Assembly (NCBI GenBank): GCA_965178655.1 | Contig: OZ238266.1 | Coordinates: 186,001-250,000, forward strand | Reading direction: 5' to 3' | Source of the DNA: GCA-2733415 sp965178655 | Lineage (GTDB): Bacteria; Bacteroidota; Bacteroidia; Flavobacteriales; Flavobacteriaceae | DNA length: 64,000 nt | Part shown: positions 42,630-51,638 of the stretch, piece by piece | Numbering within the stretch: the first letter of the stretch is position 1 | Layout: the number at the start of each line of letters is the position of its first letter | Notes under the pieces: model-generated | Databases searched by the model: none | The model's input: the letters and a program-made list of their open reading frames with translations, nothing else | What the model was told of the DNA's origin: nothing | Program-made: the position numbers and the translations under genes

Positions 42630-43172
42630 TTACTTTGATGTTAAATAAACGGCATCTTCTCCTTCATTTTCTGCCCACATTACTTTTACTTTTTCATTAT
42701 TTATAACATCTACCTGTCGGCCTTTATAATTTGGCTGTATTGGTAAATGTCTACTAAACCTTCTGTCTATTAGGGTTAGTAGCTCTATATCTTTAGGACG
42801 ACCAAAAGAATCTATTGCAGTAAGTGCTGCTCTAATACTTCTTCCGGTGTATAACACATCATCTATAAAAATAATGTTTTTGTTTTCTATATCAAAATCA
42901 ATGGCTGTTGTACTGGCTTCTAAAGGGGTGTCTCCTCTTCTAAAGTCATCTCTATAAAAGGTAATATCTAAGAGGCCTAGTTGTATATTTGAGATATTAT
43001 AAAATGTTTCTAATAGGCTTTTTATTCTGTTGGCTAAAAAGGCGCCTCTAGGTTGTAATCCTATTAAAACGGTATTAGAAAAATCGTCATGTTTTTCAAT
43101 TAGCTGAGAGGCCAATCGGTGAAGTATTATATTCACTTCTTTTGAGTTCAGTAACACTTTTTGTTTTTCCAT
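42630..43172 (-). CDS. pyrR: Bifunctional PyrR-type pyrimidine operon regulator / uracil phosphoribosyltransferase
   Basis: 180 residues from the ATG at 43172; an ATG nine bases upstream is also possible. The PRPP-binding loop is IFIDDVLYTGRSIRAAL near residue 105, and FYRDDFRRGDTPL is typical of PyrR. In Gram-positives PyrR binds pyr mRNA when UMP is high. No clear attenuator stem-loop was found in the 149 bases upstream apart from the ABC-F terminator, so its regulatory role here is uncertain. It heads the pyr-rnz-pdxH-ppk1-ppx gene string. Confidence 0.92.
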   Translation of the reverse strand: MEKQKVLLNSKEVNIILHRLASQLIEKHDDFSNTVLIGLQPRGAFLANRIKSLLETFYNISNIQLGLLDITFYRDDFRRGDTPLEASTTAIDFDIENKNIIFIDDVLYTGRSIRAALTAIDSFGRPKDIELLTLIDRRFSRHLPIQPNYKGRQVDVINNEKVKVMWAENEGEDAVYLTSK

Positions 43173-43280
43173 GAATTCCAAACGGTTATTTGGAAAACAA
43201 ATTTAAGGAAATTCTTGGGTAAATACTCCCTTTTTATAGTAAAAAAATGCGCCTCGTGTAATTACAATGATATACAGGTA

Positions 43281-43313
43281 CAAAAAAGGAGGACTAGTAG
43301 TCCTCCTTTTTTG
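43281..43313 (-). terminator. Intrinsic terminator of the ABC-F gene
   Basis: A 33-base perfect palindrome, CAAAAAAGGAGGACTA, one base, and its complement. The T-run allows termination on either strand; the gene ending there is the ABC-F gene on the minus strand. Confidence 0.9.
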
Positions 43314-43330
43314 TGTTTTTAGGCAATAAA

Positions 43331-44947
43331 TTATGCATACATTTTAGCACGCAATTCTTTAATTTTATCATCATTCATATACTCATCAAAAGTGGTGTAT
43401 TTATCAATAACGCCTTTTGGTGTTATTTCTATGATACGGTTAGCAACTGTTTGGCTAAACTCATGATCATGTGTGCTGAATAGTATTGTACCTTTAAAGT
43501 TTTTTAGAGAATTATTTAGTGCCGTAATACTTTCTAAATCTAAGTGATTTGTTGGCTCATCTAGCAATAATACATTTGCTCTAGTCATCATCATTCTACT
43601 TAACATACAACGTACTTTTTCTCCTCCAGATAGCACTCTACATGTTTTTAAAGCTTCCTCTCCACTAAATATCATTTTTCCTAAGAAACCACGAATATTT
43701 ACTTCTTCGCGCTCTTCCTCTGTTTTTGCCCATTGACGCAACCAATCTACTAACGATAAATCGTTATTAAAATATGCTGAATTATCAGATGGCAAGTATG
43801 ATTGGTTAGTTGTTACACCCCATTTATAGTTTCCTGCTTGTGCCTTTAATTTATCGTTTAACACCTCATAAAAGGCTGTAGTAGCTTTAGAGTTTCTTGA
43901 AATAATAGCAACTTTATCTCCTTTATTTAAGTTGATATCTACATCTGTAAATAGCACCCCTTCCTCATCTGAAGCAGCTAGTTTTTCTATATTTAAAATT
44001 TGATCTCCTGCTTCTCTTTCTCTATCAAAAATAATAGCTGGATAACGTCGGCTTGAAGGCTTAATGTCTTCTACTTTTAGTTTTTCAAGCATTTTTTTAC
44101 GAGAAGTAGTTTGTTTTGCCTTAGAAGCATTTGCGCTAAAACGTGCAATAAAGTCTTGTAATTCTTTTGCTTTTTCTTCAGATTTTTTGTTTTGCTGAGA
44201 GCGTTGTCTTGCTGCTAGCTGACTAGATTCATACCAGAACGTATAATTTCCTGAAAAGTGTGTAATTTTATTAAAGTCGATATCTGAGATATGCGTACAA
44301 ACAGCATCTAAAAAGTGACGGTCATGCGATACTACTATTACCGTGTTTTCAAAGTTTGCTAAAAATGTTTCTAACCATGCTATTGTTTCATAATCTAAAT
44401 CATTGGTAGGCTCATCCATTATTAATACATCTGGATTTCCGAATAATGCTTTTGATAATAATACACGTACTTTTTGCTTACCATCCAATTCCGATACTAA
44501 GGTGTAGTGCATGTCTGCCTTAATTCCAAGGTTTGATAGCATTGAAGCCGCATCAGAATCTGCATTCCAACCATTCATTTCTTCAAAAATAACTTGCAAC
44601 TCTCCTATTCTATCAGCATTTTCATCGCTATAATCGGCATATAGCGCATCCATTTCTTTTTTAATGGCATACAACTCTGTGTTACCCATTAAAACTGTTT
44701 CTAGCACTGTAAACTCATCATAAGCATAGTGGTCTTGAGATAAAACAGACATACGCTTACCAGACTCTAAATTAACCTGCCCAGATGTAGGTTCTTGCAT
44801 GCCGGATAGTATTTTTAAAAATGTAGATTTACCGGCACCATTGGCACCAATAATACCATAGCAATTACCTTGTGTAAATGCTGTATTTACCTCATCAAAA
44901 AGGACTCTTTTACCAAACTGAACTGATAAGTTTGAAACTGATAACAT
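43331..44947 (-). CDS. ABC-F family ATPase
   Basis: 538 residues with two ATP-binding cassettes and no membrane part. The first Walker A is GANGAGKSTFLK near residue 37. LLSKALFGNPDVLIMDEPTNDLDYE holds its signature and Walker B. The second half has VLSGGEKVRCMLSRMMM and NVLLLDEPTNHLDLE. The second Walker A position reads AIISRNSKATTAFYE, lacking the GxGKS/T pattern, so the second nucleotide site looks weak or degenerate. ABC-F proteins act on the ribosome (translation factor, YbiT/Uup branch). The neighbour 9 bases upstream is a nitroreductase. Confidence 0.92.
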   Translation of the reverse strand: MLSVSNLSVQFGKRVLFDEVNTAFTQGNCYGIIGANGAGKSTFLKILSGMQEPTSGQVNLESGKRMSVLSQDHYAYDEFTVLETVLMGNTELYAIKKEMDALYADYSDENADRIGELQVIFEEMNGWNADSDAASMLSNLGIKADMHYTLVSELDGKQKVRVLLSKALFGNPDVLIMDEPTNDLDYETIAWLETFLANFENTVIVVSHDRHFLDAVCTHISDIDFNKITHFSGNYTFWYESSQLAARQRSQQNKKSEEKAKELQDFIARFSANASKAKQTTSRKKMLEKLKVEDIKPSSRRYPAIIFDREREAGDQILNIEKLAASDEEGVLFTDVDINLNKGDKVAIISRNSKATTAFYEVLNDKLKAQAGNYKWGVTTNQSYLPSDNSAYFNNDLSLVDWLRQWAKTEEEREEVNIRGFLGKMIFSGEEALKTCRVLSGGEKVRCMLSRMMMTRANVLLLDEPTNHLDLESITALNNSLKNFKGTILFSTHDHEFSQTVANRIIEITPKGVIDKYTTFDEYMNDDKIKELRAKMYA

Positions 44948-44956
44948 AGTTGAATT

Positions 44957-45604
44957 TTATTTTTTTGCAAAAGTAGGGAAATCTATTGTATTTTCCGCTA
45001 CTGACTTTCGTACTTTTTTAAGTTCTGAAAACATATCATCTGCTGCACGATACCCTACCGGTAATACCAATACCGAAGATATGTTGTGGGCGCTTAATTT
45101 TAATATTTCGTTGTATTTTTCAGGAAGAAAACCTTCCATTGGGCAGGCATCTATTTTTTCTGCCGCACATACTGTAAGTAAATTACCTAAAGCAATATAG
45201 GCTTGTCGTGTTGCCCACTCAGTTATTTCTGCAGGAGTTTTAGATGAAAAATGGCTTGTTAAAAAATTTCTGAACGGTGCCAATACTTCATCTTTAGTGC
45301 CTCTTATATTTTTTTCATTCTCAAAACACTTTTTAATATACTCAGCATCTATCCTCTTTTCTATACAAATTACAAGTACATGAGAGGCTTGTGCCACTTG
45401 TTGCTGATTAAATGACTGTGCTGCTAATTGTTGCTGTATAGCTTTATCTCTTACTACAACTAACTTTAAAGGCTGTAAACCATAAGAGGTTGGTGTAAGT
45501 GTAAACGCTTCTTTTAAAACCGATACTTTATCATCTGACAATTGTTTATTCTCATCAAATTTTTTAGCTGCATAGCGCCACTTTAAACTATCAATACTAT
45601 TCAT
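44957..45604 (-). CDS. NAD(P)H-dependent nitroreductase-family oxidoreductase
   Basis: 215 residues from the ATG at 45604; a Met seven codons upstream is less likely. Features of the NfsB-like FMN family include SLKWRYAAKKFDENKQL at the start, TPTSYGLQPLKLVVV near residue 45, and RQAYIALGNLLTVCAAEKIDACPMEGF near residue 135. It reduces nitro or quinone compounds. The 5' upstream region also contains the FNR-like box that faces hemN. It is nine bases from the ABC-F gene, so the two may be co-transcribed. Confidence 0.9.
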   Translation of the reverse strand: MNSIDSLKWRYAAKKFDENKQLSDDKVSVLKEAFTLTPTSYGLQPLKLVVVRDKAIQQQLAAQSFNQQQVAQASHVLVICIEKRIDAEYIKKCFENEKNIRGTKDEVLAPFRNFLTSHFSSKTPAEITEWATRQAYIALGNLLTVCAAEKIDACPMEGFLPEKYNEILKLSAHNISSVLVLPVGYRAADDMFSELKKVRKSVAENTIDFPTFAKK

Positions 45605-45659
45605 ATACTTATCTATTTTCAGCAAAAGTAAGTATTCAGTTCATAAAAATCTTGTAAAC

Positions 45660-45671
45660 TGATTATTATCA
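45660..45671. promoter_or_regulatory. FNR-like binding site upstream of hemN
   Basis: TGAT-TATT-ATCA is the core of the FNR palindrome. Its centre lies 36.5 bases upstream of the last base of the hemN -7 element, the same distance as at ccoS and ccoI. It may also affect the divergent nitroreductase gene, whose ATG is at 45604. Confidence 0.6.
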
Positions 45672-45694
45672 TCTTTAAACATTATTATTGATTG

Positions 45695-45702
45695 TATTTT
45701 TA
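45695..45702 (+). promoter_or_regulatory. Candidate -7 promoter element for hemN
   Basis: TATTTTTA matches TAnnTTTG except for the last base. It ends 24 bases before the hemN ATG, and its spacing from the FNR-like box fits an activator overlapping the upstream promoter edge. Confidence 0.5.
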
Positions 45703-45726
45703 CCCCAAAAAAAGCTCCATTCTTAA

Positions 45727-47091
45727 ATGACAAATTCTCTTATTCAAAAGTATAATATCCCCGGACCAAGATATACAAGCTACCCTACTGTTCCGTATTG
45801 GAATGCTAATGGGATTAAAACAACCGATTGGGTTAAAACATTTCAATTGGCTTTATCAGAAAGTAATCAATCCGAAGGCATTAGTTTATACATACATTTA
45901 CCATTTTGTGAAAGTCTTTGTACTTTTTGTGCTTGCCATAAGCATATTACCAAACGACATGAGGTAGAAGAAGATTATATTGAAACGGTCTTGAAAGAAT
46001 GGAAACTATATGTTGATCTGGCTTTAGAGATGCCTATTATTAAAGAAATTCATCTGGGTGGTGGAACACCTACATTTTTCTCTTCTGAAAATTTAGAAAA
46101 ATTAATATTAGGAATTTTTAAGTATGCCGAAAAACATAGCAATCATGAATTTAGTTTTGAAGGACACCCTAACAATACTACAAAAGAACAATTACAGTGT
46201 TTATACAATTTAGGCTTTACACGTGTTAGTTTTGGGGTTCAAGATTATGATGAAAAGGTACAGAAGGCCATACATCGCAAGCAAACTTTTGAACGGGTAA
46301 AGCAGGTTACCCTATGGGCTAGAGAAATTGGCTATACGTCTATAAGTCATGATTTAATTTTTGGTTTGCCGTTTCAAACCTTACAGAGTATTGAAAACAC
46401 TATTAAACATACAAAAACTTTACAACCCGATAGAATTGCGTTTTATAGCTATGCACATGTACCGTGGATAAAAGGTGTTGGACAGCGTGGCTTTAATGAG
46501 CATGATTTGCCTAAGGATAATGACAAACGTTTGCTTTATGAAAAAGGAAAATTATGGCTACAGGAGGCTGGCTATATTGAAATAGGCATGGATCACTTTG
46601 CTCTAGAAACCGATAGCTTATATACGGCTACTAAAACCAAAACATTGCATCGTAACTTTATGGGGTATTCTGCAAATAAAACACAATTAATGGTTGGCTT
46701 AGGTATGTCGGCTATTAGCGATACTTGGTATGCTTTTGCTCAAAATGAGAAAACTGTTAAGGGGTATACTAAAATGGTTAGTGATGGTTTACTCCCTATA
46801 TTTAGAGGACATTTGCTTAGTAACGAAGATTTAGTTATACGACAACATATCTTAAATATCATGTGTCATTTTAACACCTCTTGGGCTACTACTGAAACAA
46901 CATTTAGCGATTTACCAAAATCATTACAATTATTGTCTGAACTAGAAAAAGACGGTCTTGTTATTATTGAAAAAAGTGGTTTAAGTGTACCTGAAAAAGG
47001 CAAACCATATATTAGAAATATCTGTATGGCTTTTGATGTCTTGCTACAACGCAATAAACCTAGCACATCACTATTTTCAATGACAATATAA
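45727..47091 (+). CDS. hemN: Oxygen-independent coproporphyrinogen III oxidase
   Basis: 454 residues. The radical SAM cluster motif is HLPFCESLCTFCAC, with CxxxCxxC plus the fourth conserved Cys of HemN near residue 62. The following HLGGGTPTFF and the FGVQDYDEKVQKAI region are HemN features. A C-terminal HemN-type domain is present, so it is a true HemN rather than HemW. It makes protoporphyrinogen without oxygen, which is useful under microaerobic conditions. An FNR-like box upstream ties it to the cbb3 oxidase cluster at 51-60 kb. Confidence 0.95.
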   Translation: MTNSLIQKYNIPGPRYTSYPTVPYWNANGIKTTDWVKTFQLALSESNQSEGISLYIHLPFCESLCTFCACHKHITKRHEVEEDYIETVLKEWKLYVDLALEMPIIKEIHLGGGTPTFFSSENLEKLILGIFKYAEKHSNHEFSFEGHPNNTTKEQLQCLYNLGFTRVSFGVQDYDEKVQKAIHRKQTFERVKQVTLWAREIGYTSISHDLIFGLPFQTLQSIENTIKHTKTLQPDRIAFYSYAHVPWIKGVGQRGFNEHDLPKDNDKRLLYEKGKLWLQEAGYIEIGMDHFALETDSLYTATKTKTLHRNFMGYSANKTQLMVGLGMSAISDTWYAFAQNEKTVKGYTKMVSDGLLPIFRGHLLSNEDLVIRQHILNIMCHFNTSWATTETTFSDLPKSLQLLSELEKDGLVIIEKSGLSVPEKGKPYIRNICMAFDVLLQRNKPSTSLFSMTI

Positions 47092-47116
47092 AAGGGTTGT
47101 TATATGTTTTTTGATA

Positions 47117-47329
47117 CTAATTAGTGGTTTCTTTTTTTAATTTTATAAGCAACCTTTTATTTTTTGCAGTTTTAACATAATTATTTAAAGAATCTAGTTT
47201 ACCTAATTGTTCTTTTGGAATTGTTTTTTTTAAAATTTTATATTTCGACTGTAATTTAAGTTGTTTATCTCCACTCTTTTTTAATTCAAAAAAGTATTCT
47301 CCAAAATTATTTTTAAACGATATTATGCT
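47117..47329 (-). pseudogene. Out-of-frame C-terminal remnant of the adjacent DUF3857 gene
   Basis: Seventy residues are open in another frame, just after the annotated stop of the neighbouring gene. They read ISFKNNFGEYFFELKKSGDK onward and end KRLLIKLKKETTN. This pattern (FGEY, KSG-K-L, KxxIPKEQLGKLDSLNNYV) is like the C-terminal DUF3858-type end of DUF3857 proteins. It is offset from the upstream frame, so a single base change near 47315-47330 would join the two. Base calling in this A/T-rich run is a simple alternative. Confidence 0.65.
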
Positions 47330-49025
47330 TTATCAGCTCGTTAATCGACAGACTTACTAGACTGTCGTTTACAAAATTGACAACATTATTTAAAATGCCT
47401 TCCGCACCTACTGTATAAGAAAAGGGTCTTTCTCCATTTTGCACGCGATTTGTAACTGAGTCAATTTGTATTGTAGTATCACTACCCTCAAACTTTGAAA
47501 GTGCATTATAATAATCATTTACCTCTTTATTCTGATCTAACATCGCATAAAATTTTCGCGTTTCTGTAGATAATCCTCCAGAAACTTTAAACCTGTACCT
47601 AAAAGAAGTTTTTTTATTTTCAATATTAACTTTACTAGATATTGATTGGTGTAAATAGTTATGATTTACCCCTAAGCCTGGGAGATTAACCATTTTTACA
47701 GACACAGAATCTACAGTAGCAAGTTTTAAGTCTCTATCTATGAATTTATCTTTTTTACGTTGCTTCTTTTTTAGAATTGGCTTAACTAAAATAGCTTCAG
47801 TATTATATAGTGATGTTGGAATTTCACCAATTTGATACATGAAAAAATTTTCATGCGGGTATAAAAACTCTATAAATCCTTGTTCGTTTTCAAAGGCAAA
47901 AAATATGTGGTCAAACTCTCCTTTTCTAATATAATGTACATCAATAGGGCCTGAATGTTTCTCTCTAGCAAATACTGCCCAATATTTAATCCCTAAATCT
48001 TCAAAAACTTGTCTATAAAACCTTCTAATACTAAAGGGGTCAAATCTTTCTTCTTTTAGAAAGAATCCATTAGATTTTATAAACTCATTACCTTGAATAG
48101 GTTGCATTTTAAATTTTTTCAATATTTCTCTATGTAACAAATCAAATTTATGTTGCTTAGAACTGTCTTTAGCCACCCCAATTACTCTACGTTTCCATCT
48201 TTTATAATATGACGACCGATCAAAATCTAATGCCATTGGTTGCGTAAGAAAATTGAATTCTTCATTATAAACATCTTTCCAAGTTCTTAACACATTATTC
48301 TTTTTTTCTAAGGAATAATACAAATATGGTATTTCACAAGGCAAACAATTATATTCATTATCCACTAATCCTTTTACGTTATCCATTGAAAACTGCAAAT
48401 AAACCAATGAGTCATTAGAGACTATTTTTGGCTCAGGAAACTCATTATAAGATTTATATCTTACATATAAATCTGCGCTTGTACTTATAGTATATTGCGA
48501 ATTTATGCTAGGCAAACTTGTATATAAGTTTACATAGCTCATTAAATTCATTTCTTTCAAGTTTTCGTAATAAACATATTCTGTCTCAATAGTATCACCA
48601 GGTTCTACTGCAGGAATAGGATAATTAATAGCGCTAAAATCCTTTGCTTTAGAACTTCGCTTAAATACTAAACTAGAATCTAATTCAACAACTGAACCAT
48701 CAGATTTTAATGTTTTAACCTTAATACTTTTCAAGTGATTACTTTCATACTCGCCCAAATTTAAAAAAGCATAATTATCGACTCCTTTGCTAGTGTTTAC
48801 CACCATCTTATTACTAACTGAAACATACCTTTTGTAGCCTGCCCAATATTTAACATATGAAACATCATTATATGAATATGTATAATACGCATCTGAGTTC
48901 TTGCAAAGTGTTAAAAATGAGTTTTTTATATCGCTAATTTCAATAGATTTGAAATTATAAAAACACACACATGCGCATATAATAACGATACTATTTTTTT
49001 TGTTTTTGGAAAGGAACGGGTTCAT
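47313..49025 (-). CDS. DUF3857-type protein, transglutaminase site lost, probably truncated by frameshift
   Basis: 570 residues with an N-terminal hydrophobic signal-like helix. It resembles the overlapping upstream gene in layout, with DUF3857 N-terminal beta-domain and a transglutaminase-like middle. The region equivalent to the neighbour's catalytic GDCKDLSNFL reads FDPFSIRRFYRQVF, with no Cys, so peptide crosslinking or cleavage is unlikely. The conventional C-terminus is missing because the frame closes at 47313; its likely continuation lies in another frame. It overlaps the upstream paralogue by 35 bases. It could still be a binding protein, or be decaying. Confidence 0.7.
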   Translation of the reverse strand: MNPFLSKNKKNSIVIICACVCFYNFKSIEISDIKNSFLTLCKNSDAYYTYSYNDVSYVKYWAGYKRYVSVSNKMVVNTSKGVDNYAFLNLGEYESNHLKSIKVKTLKSDGSVVELDSSLVFKRSSKAKDFSAINYPIPAVEPGDTIETEYVYYENLKEMNLMSYVNLYTSLPSINSQYTISTSADLYVRYKSYNEFPEPKIVSNDSLVYLQFSMDNVKGLVDNEYNCLPCEIPYLYYSLEKKNNVLRTWKDVYNEEFNFLTQPMALDFDRSSYYKRWKRRVIGVAKDSSKQHKFDLLHREILKKFKMQPIQGNEFIKSNGFFLKEERFDPFSIRRFYRQVFEDLGIKYWAVFAREKHSGPIDVHYIRKGEFDHIFFAFENEQGFIEFLYPHENFFMYQIGEIPTSLYNTEAILVKPILKKKQRKKDKFIDRDLKLATVDSVSVKMVNLPGLGVNHNYLHQSISSKVNIENKKTSFRYRFKVSGGLSTETRKFYAMLDQNKEVNDYYNALSKFEGSDTTIQIDSVTNRVQNGERPFSYTVGAEGILNNVVNFVNDSLVSLSINELIKHNIV

Positions 49026-50820
49026 TAACTATTTTTTTAAAAAACATTAAAGTTTCATTTATTTTATCAATATTTTCGTTTTCTACATATATATAGTCTA
49101 AAACAAAATCATAATTACATTCTATTTCTAGGCTTGATAAGGCTCTTATAGTAATCTTTAGCGACACCCCTTCTCCATCAAGAGTATGTATTATAGGCTT
49201 AAATATTTCAATTGGACTATCTAATTTTATTTTTGTGTAGACTTTTTTATGAAAAGGTACTCCTAAGTAAGTGCCGTCTGTTAATACTTCTCTATTTTCT
49301 GTTTCTATAAGTTTTGGTAAAAAGTCTATAAACAAATATTTTTTTAAACCATCATTAAATATTTTTCCATCGATCAAAATATCTCCTTCAAAATAAATTT
49401 TTTCCAATTCATTTTTCATTGTTAATTTTGAAACCAATTGATTCTTAAAAATTTCTTTATAAAATATTTTTATAAGGTTTTCAAATTTTTCTTTTCCTTC
49501 ATTCCTAAGGCTTCGTTTTAAATAATTACTTGAGATACCGTTATAAACAACATTAAACTCTCCTTTTAAAAGCATACCACTTACCTTTTCTATTAGACTT
49601 AAACGATATACAATTTCATTTTGTTCAGGGTCAAACCTATTTACATTATAAAACTCGCCACCCTTTTCATTTATAATTAATATAGTGCGTCCTTGCAAAC
49701 TTTCTACAGGAGTTCCTTCTAAATGAATAGGATCTGTAGGGTCTAGCAATATAACTTTGTCTTTTACATAAGCAACACCAATAACATGATTGGCTGCACT
49801 TAATGAAGGGAACGTGCAATCACTAATATGATCAAAAGTTGCTGCGAGGGCTATATCAGACCTAATCCCCTTATATTTTAATGCTTCCGACAGAAAATTT
49901 GAAAGATCTTTACAGTCGCCTTGTTTATTTAAATAAACCTCATTAACATGTGAGGGGATAAAAGCCCCCATACCAATTTCTATTGCAACATATTTAAAAT
50001 TATTTTTTACATAACTATAAATGATGTTTATAATTTTAAGAGGGTCTGTGACACCATTTGTTAATTCATTAATTTTTTGTTTTGCCGAAGCATTTAATTG
50101 CTTTGTAGGTGCTGTACTTTTAAAATACCAATCGTTCATATAATTGATAGGTTTATCTTTATATGAACTTGGAATTACAAGCGTTTGCATTAATGGAACT
50201 TTTATGTTTTTATAAATTCCTAAAAAACGTAGTGGGGATGGTGTTATTTTTTTTGGAGAAACCTTTATATCCCACAGAGCACCAGTATCAGTCTTTATAG
50301 AATCTATGGCATAGAAAGATAAGGAATCTTTATAAATTGTATTATGCGCTAATTCAAATTTTTTAGGGATTTTTATTTGATATTTTAATGTGTCAATATC
50401 GTTATATGAAAAAAATTCTAAGCTTGAAAAATATATCAACTCTTTACATGATACCAGATACGTTAGCATTACTTCTGCATCTTTTGGAATCATAATAGTT
50501 TTAACTTTCTTACTTGCTATATAGTCTAAGTTAACATCTTCTTCATGGATTTCCTTTATAGACAAACGTTTAAAACGTTTTCCTTTTTTAGAAAAAATAT
50601 TAATATCTGAAATTTTCTCTAATTCTGTGTCATAAAATATTGGATAATATTGAGGCATATCACTCTTTTTAAACTGAACTGTAACCTTTCTAACAAAAGA
50701 TGAATCCTCTTTGATTTCAATTTCTTCCAGTTTAGATTGTAAATGAATATCTTGAGCAAGACTATGTAAACTGGTAAACGTAATTAATAATAAAATTATG
50801 ATATTAATGACACGCTTCAT
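48991..50820 (-). CDS. DUF3857 domain protein with transglutaminase-like domain
   Basis: 609 residues from the Met at 50820; an upstream Met at 50847 would put a charged stretch in front of the signal peptide (IINIILLLLITFTSLHSLAQ-like). The DUF3857 region precedes a transglutaminase-like core with QGDCKDLSNFL (Cys), NHVIGVAYV (His) and LLDPTDP (Asp), a complete catalytic triad, then a C-terminal beta-rich part. The exported family is common in Bacteroidota with unknown substrate. The downstream gene starts within its last codons. Confidence 0.85.
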   Translation of the reverse strand: MKRVINIIILLLITFTSLHSLAQDIHLQSKLEEIEIKEDSSFVRKVTVQFKKSDMPQYYPIFYDTELEKISDINIFSKKGKRFKRLSIKEIHEEDVNLDYIASKKVKTIMIPKDAEVMLTYLVSCKELIYFSSLEFFSYNDIDTLKYQIKIPKKFELAHNTIYKDSLSFYAIDSIKTDTGALWDIKVSPKKITPSPLRFLGIYKNIKVPLMQTLVIPSSYKDKPINYMNDWYFKSTAPTKQLNASAKQKINELTNGVTDPLKIINIIYSYVKNNFKYVAIEIGMGAFIPSHVNEVYLNKQGDCKDLSNFLSEALKYKGIRSDIALAATFDHISDCTFPSLSAANHVIGVAYVKDKVILLDPTDPIHLEGTPVESLQGRTILIINEKGGEFYNVNRFDPEQNEIVYRLSLIEKVSGMLLKGEFNVVYNGISSNYLKRSLRNEGKEKFENLIKIFYKEIFKNQLVSKLTMKNELEKIYFEGDILIDGKIFNDGLKKYLFIDFLPKLIETENREVLTDGTYLGVPFHKKVYTKIKLDSPIEIFKPIIHTLDGEGVSLKITIRALSSLEIECNYDFVLDYIYVENENIDKINETLMFFKKIVNEPVPFQKQKK

Positions 50821-50930
50821 ATAAAAAAAATTATGATAATTTAACATACTGCAATATATACTTTATATTACTATTAAAACTTATTTATAACAACAGTCAA
50901 TATACAAAAAAGATATGTATTATTTAACTT

Positions 50931-51635
50931 CTAATAGCACTCTGCTGGCGCTGTTTGTAGGTAAAGTTGTGTGTCTTGGGGAGATATAAACGGGATACCT
51001 AGCCCTAAGCCTCTCAAAATAAATAGTATGCCTACAATAACTACAAATGCTGGAATCATTTTTTGAAAAGTTTGTCTAACCTGATTACTAAACAGTGTTT
51101 TTATATAGATAACCCCTGTTAATAAAGGTACCGTTCCTAAACCAAAAAGCAACATATATAAAATAGCTGTAGCTATATTAGGCATTGCAATTGCTCCTAC
51201 TACTGCCATATAAACCATACCACAGGGCAAAAAACCATTAAAAAAACCTATTAAGAAGAGCGCATAATAAGAGTCTTTTTTTAAATATAGACCTAATTGA
51301 CTTTTAGTTTTTGCTAATAATTTGGTTATTGGATTAGCTCTTATAGTGAACCTTGCTATTATTTTAGGAAACAATACAAAAACAATCATTAACCCTCCTG
51401 TAGCAATTGCTATATGTTGGTGGAGTCCTGCCAGATGTAATCCTTTTCCTAATATTCCAAACAACACACCTAAAACACTATAGCTTAGTAGCCTACCTGA
51501 ATGATACAAAAACACCTGTAGTGCTTTTTTTACAGTGTTGGTGTTGCTAACAGGCAATATTAAGGCTATAGGACCGCACATTCCAACACAATGTAAACTC
51601 CCTAACAACCCTAATAAGAATCCTGTAAATAGCAT
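50931..51635 (-). CDS. UreH/SafE-like six-helix membrane protein of the cbb3 gene cluster
   Basis: 234 residues, about six transmembrane helices. The start LGLLGSLHCVGMCGPI is the signature of the UreH_2/SafE (DsbD-like) family, with two Cys and one His that could bind copper. A second Cys pair is suggested in FFNGFLPCGMVY. In many Bacteroidota this gene follows ccoG and fixH, so a role in copper delivery or thiol redox for the oxidase is plausible, but it is commonly named as a sulfite exporter. It is three bases from fixH. Confidence 0.82.
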   Translation of the reverse strand: MLFTGFLLGLLGSLHCVGMCGPIALILPVSNTNTVKKALQVFLYHSGRLLSYSVLGVLFGILGKGLHLAGLHQHIAIATGGLMIVFVLFPKIIARFTIRANPITKLLAKTKSQLGLYLKKDSYYALFLIGFFNGFLPCGMVYMAVVGAIAMPNIATAILYMLLFGLGTVPLLTGVIYIKTLFSNQVRQTFQKMIPAFVVIVGILFILRGLGLGIPFISPQDTQLYLQTAPAECY

Positions 51636-51638
51636 TAT

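Noticed and set aside
43173..43280. PyrR attenuator upstream of pyrR
   Set aside because: No antiterminator or PyrR-binding loop could be seen; the hairpin at 43281-43313 is the ABC-F terminator.
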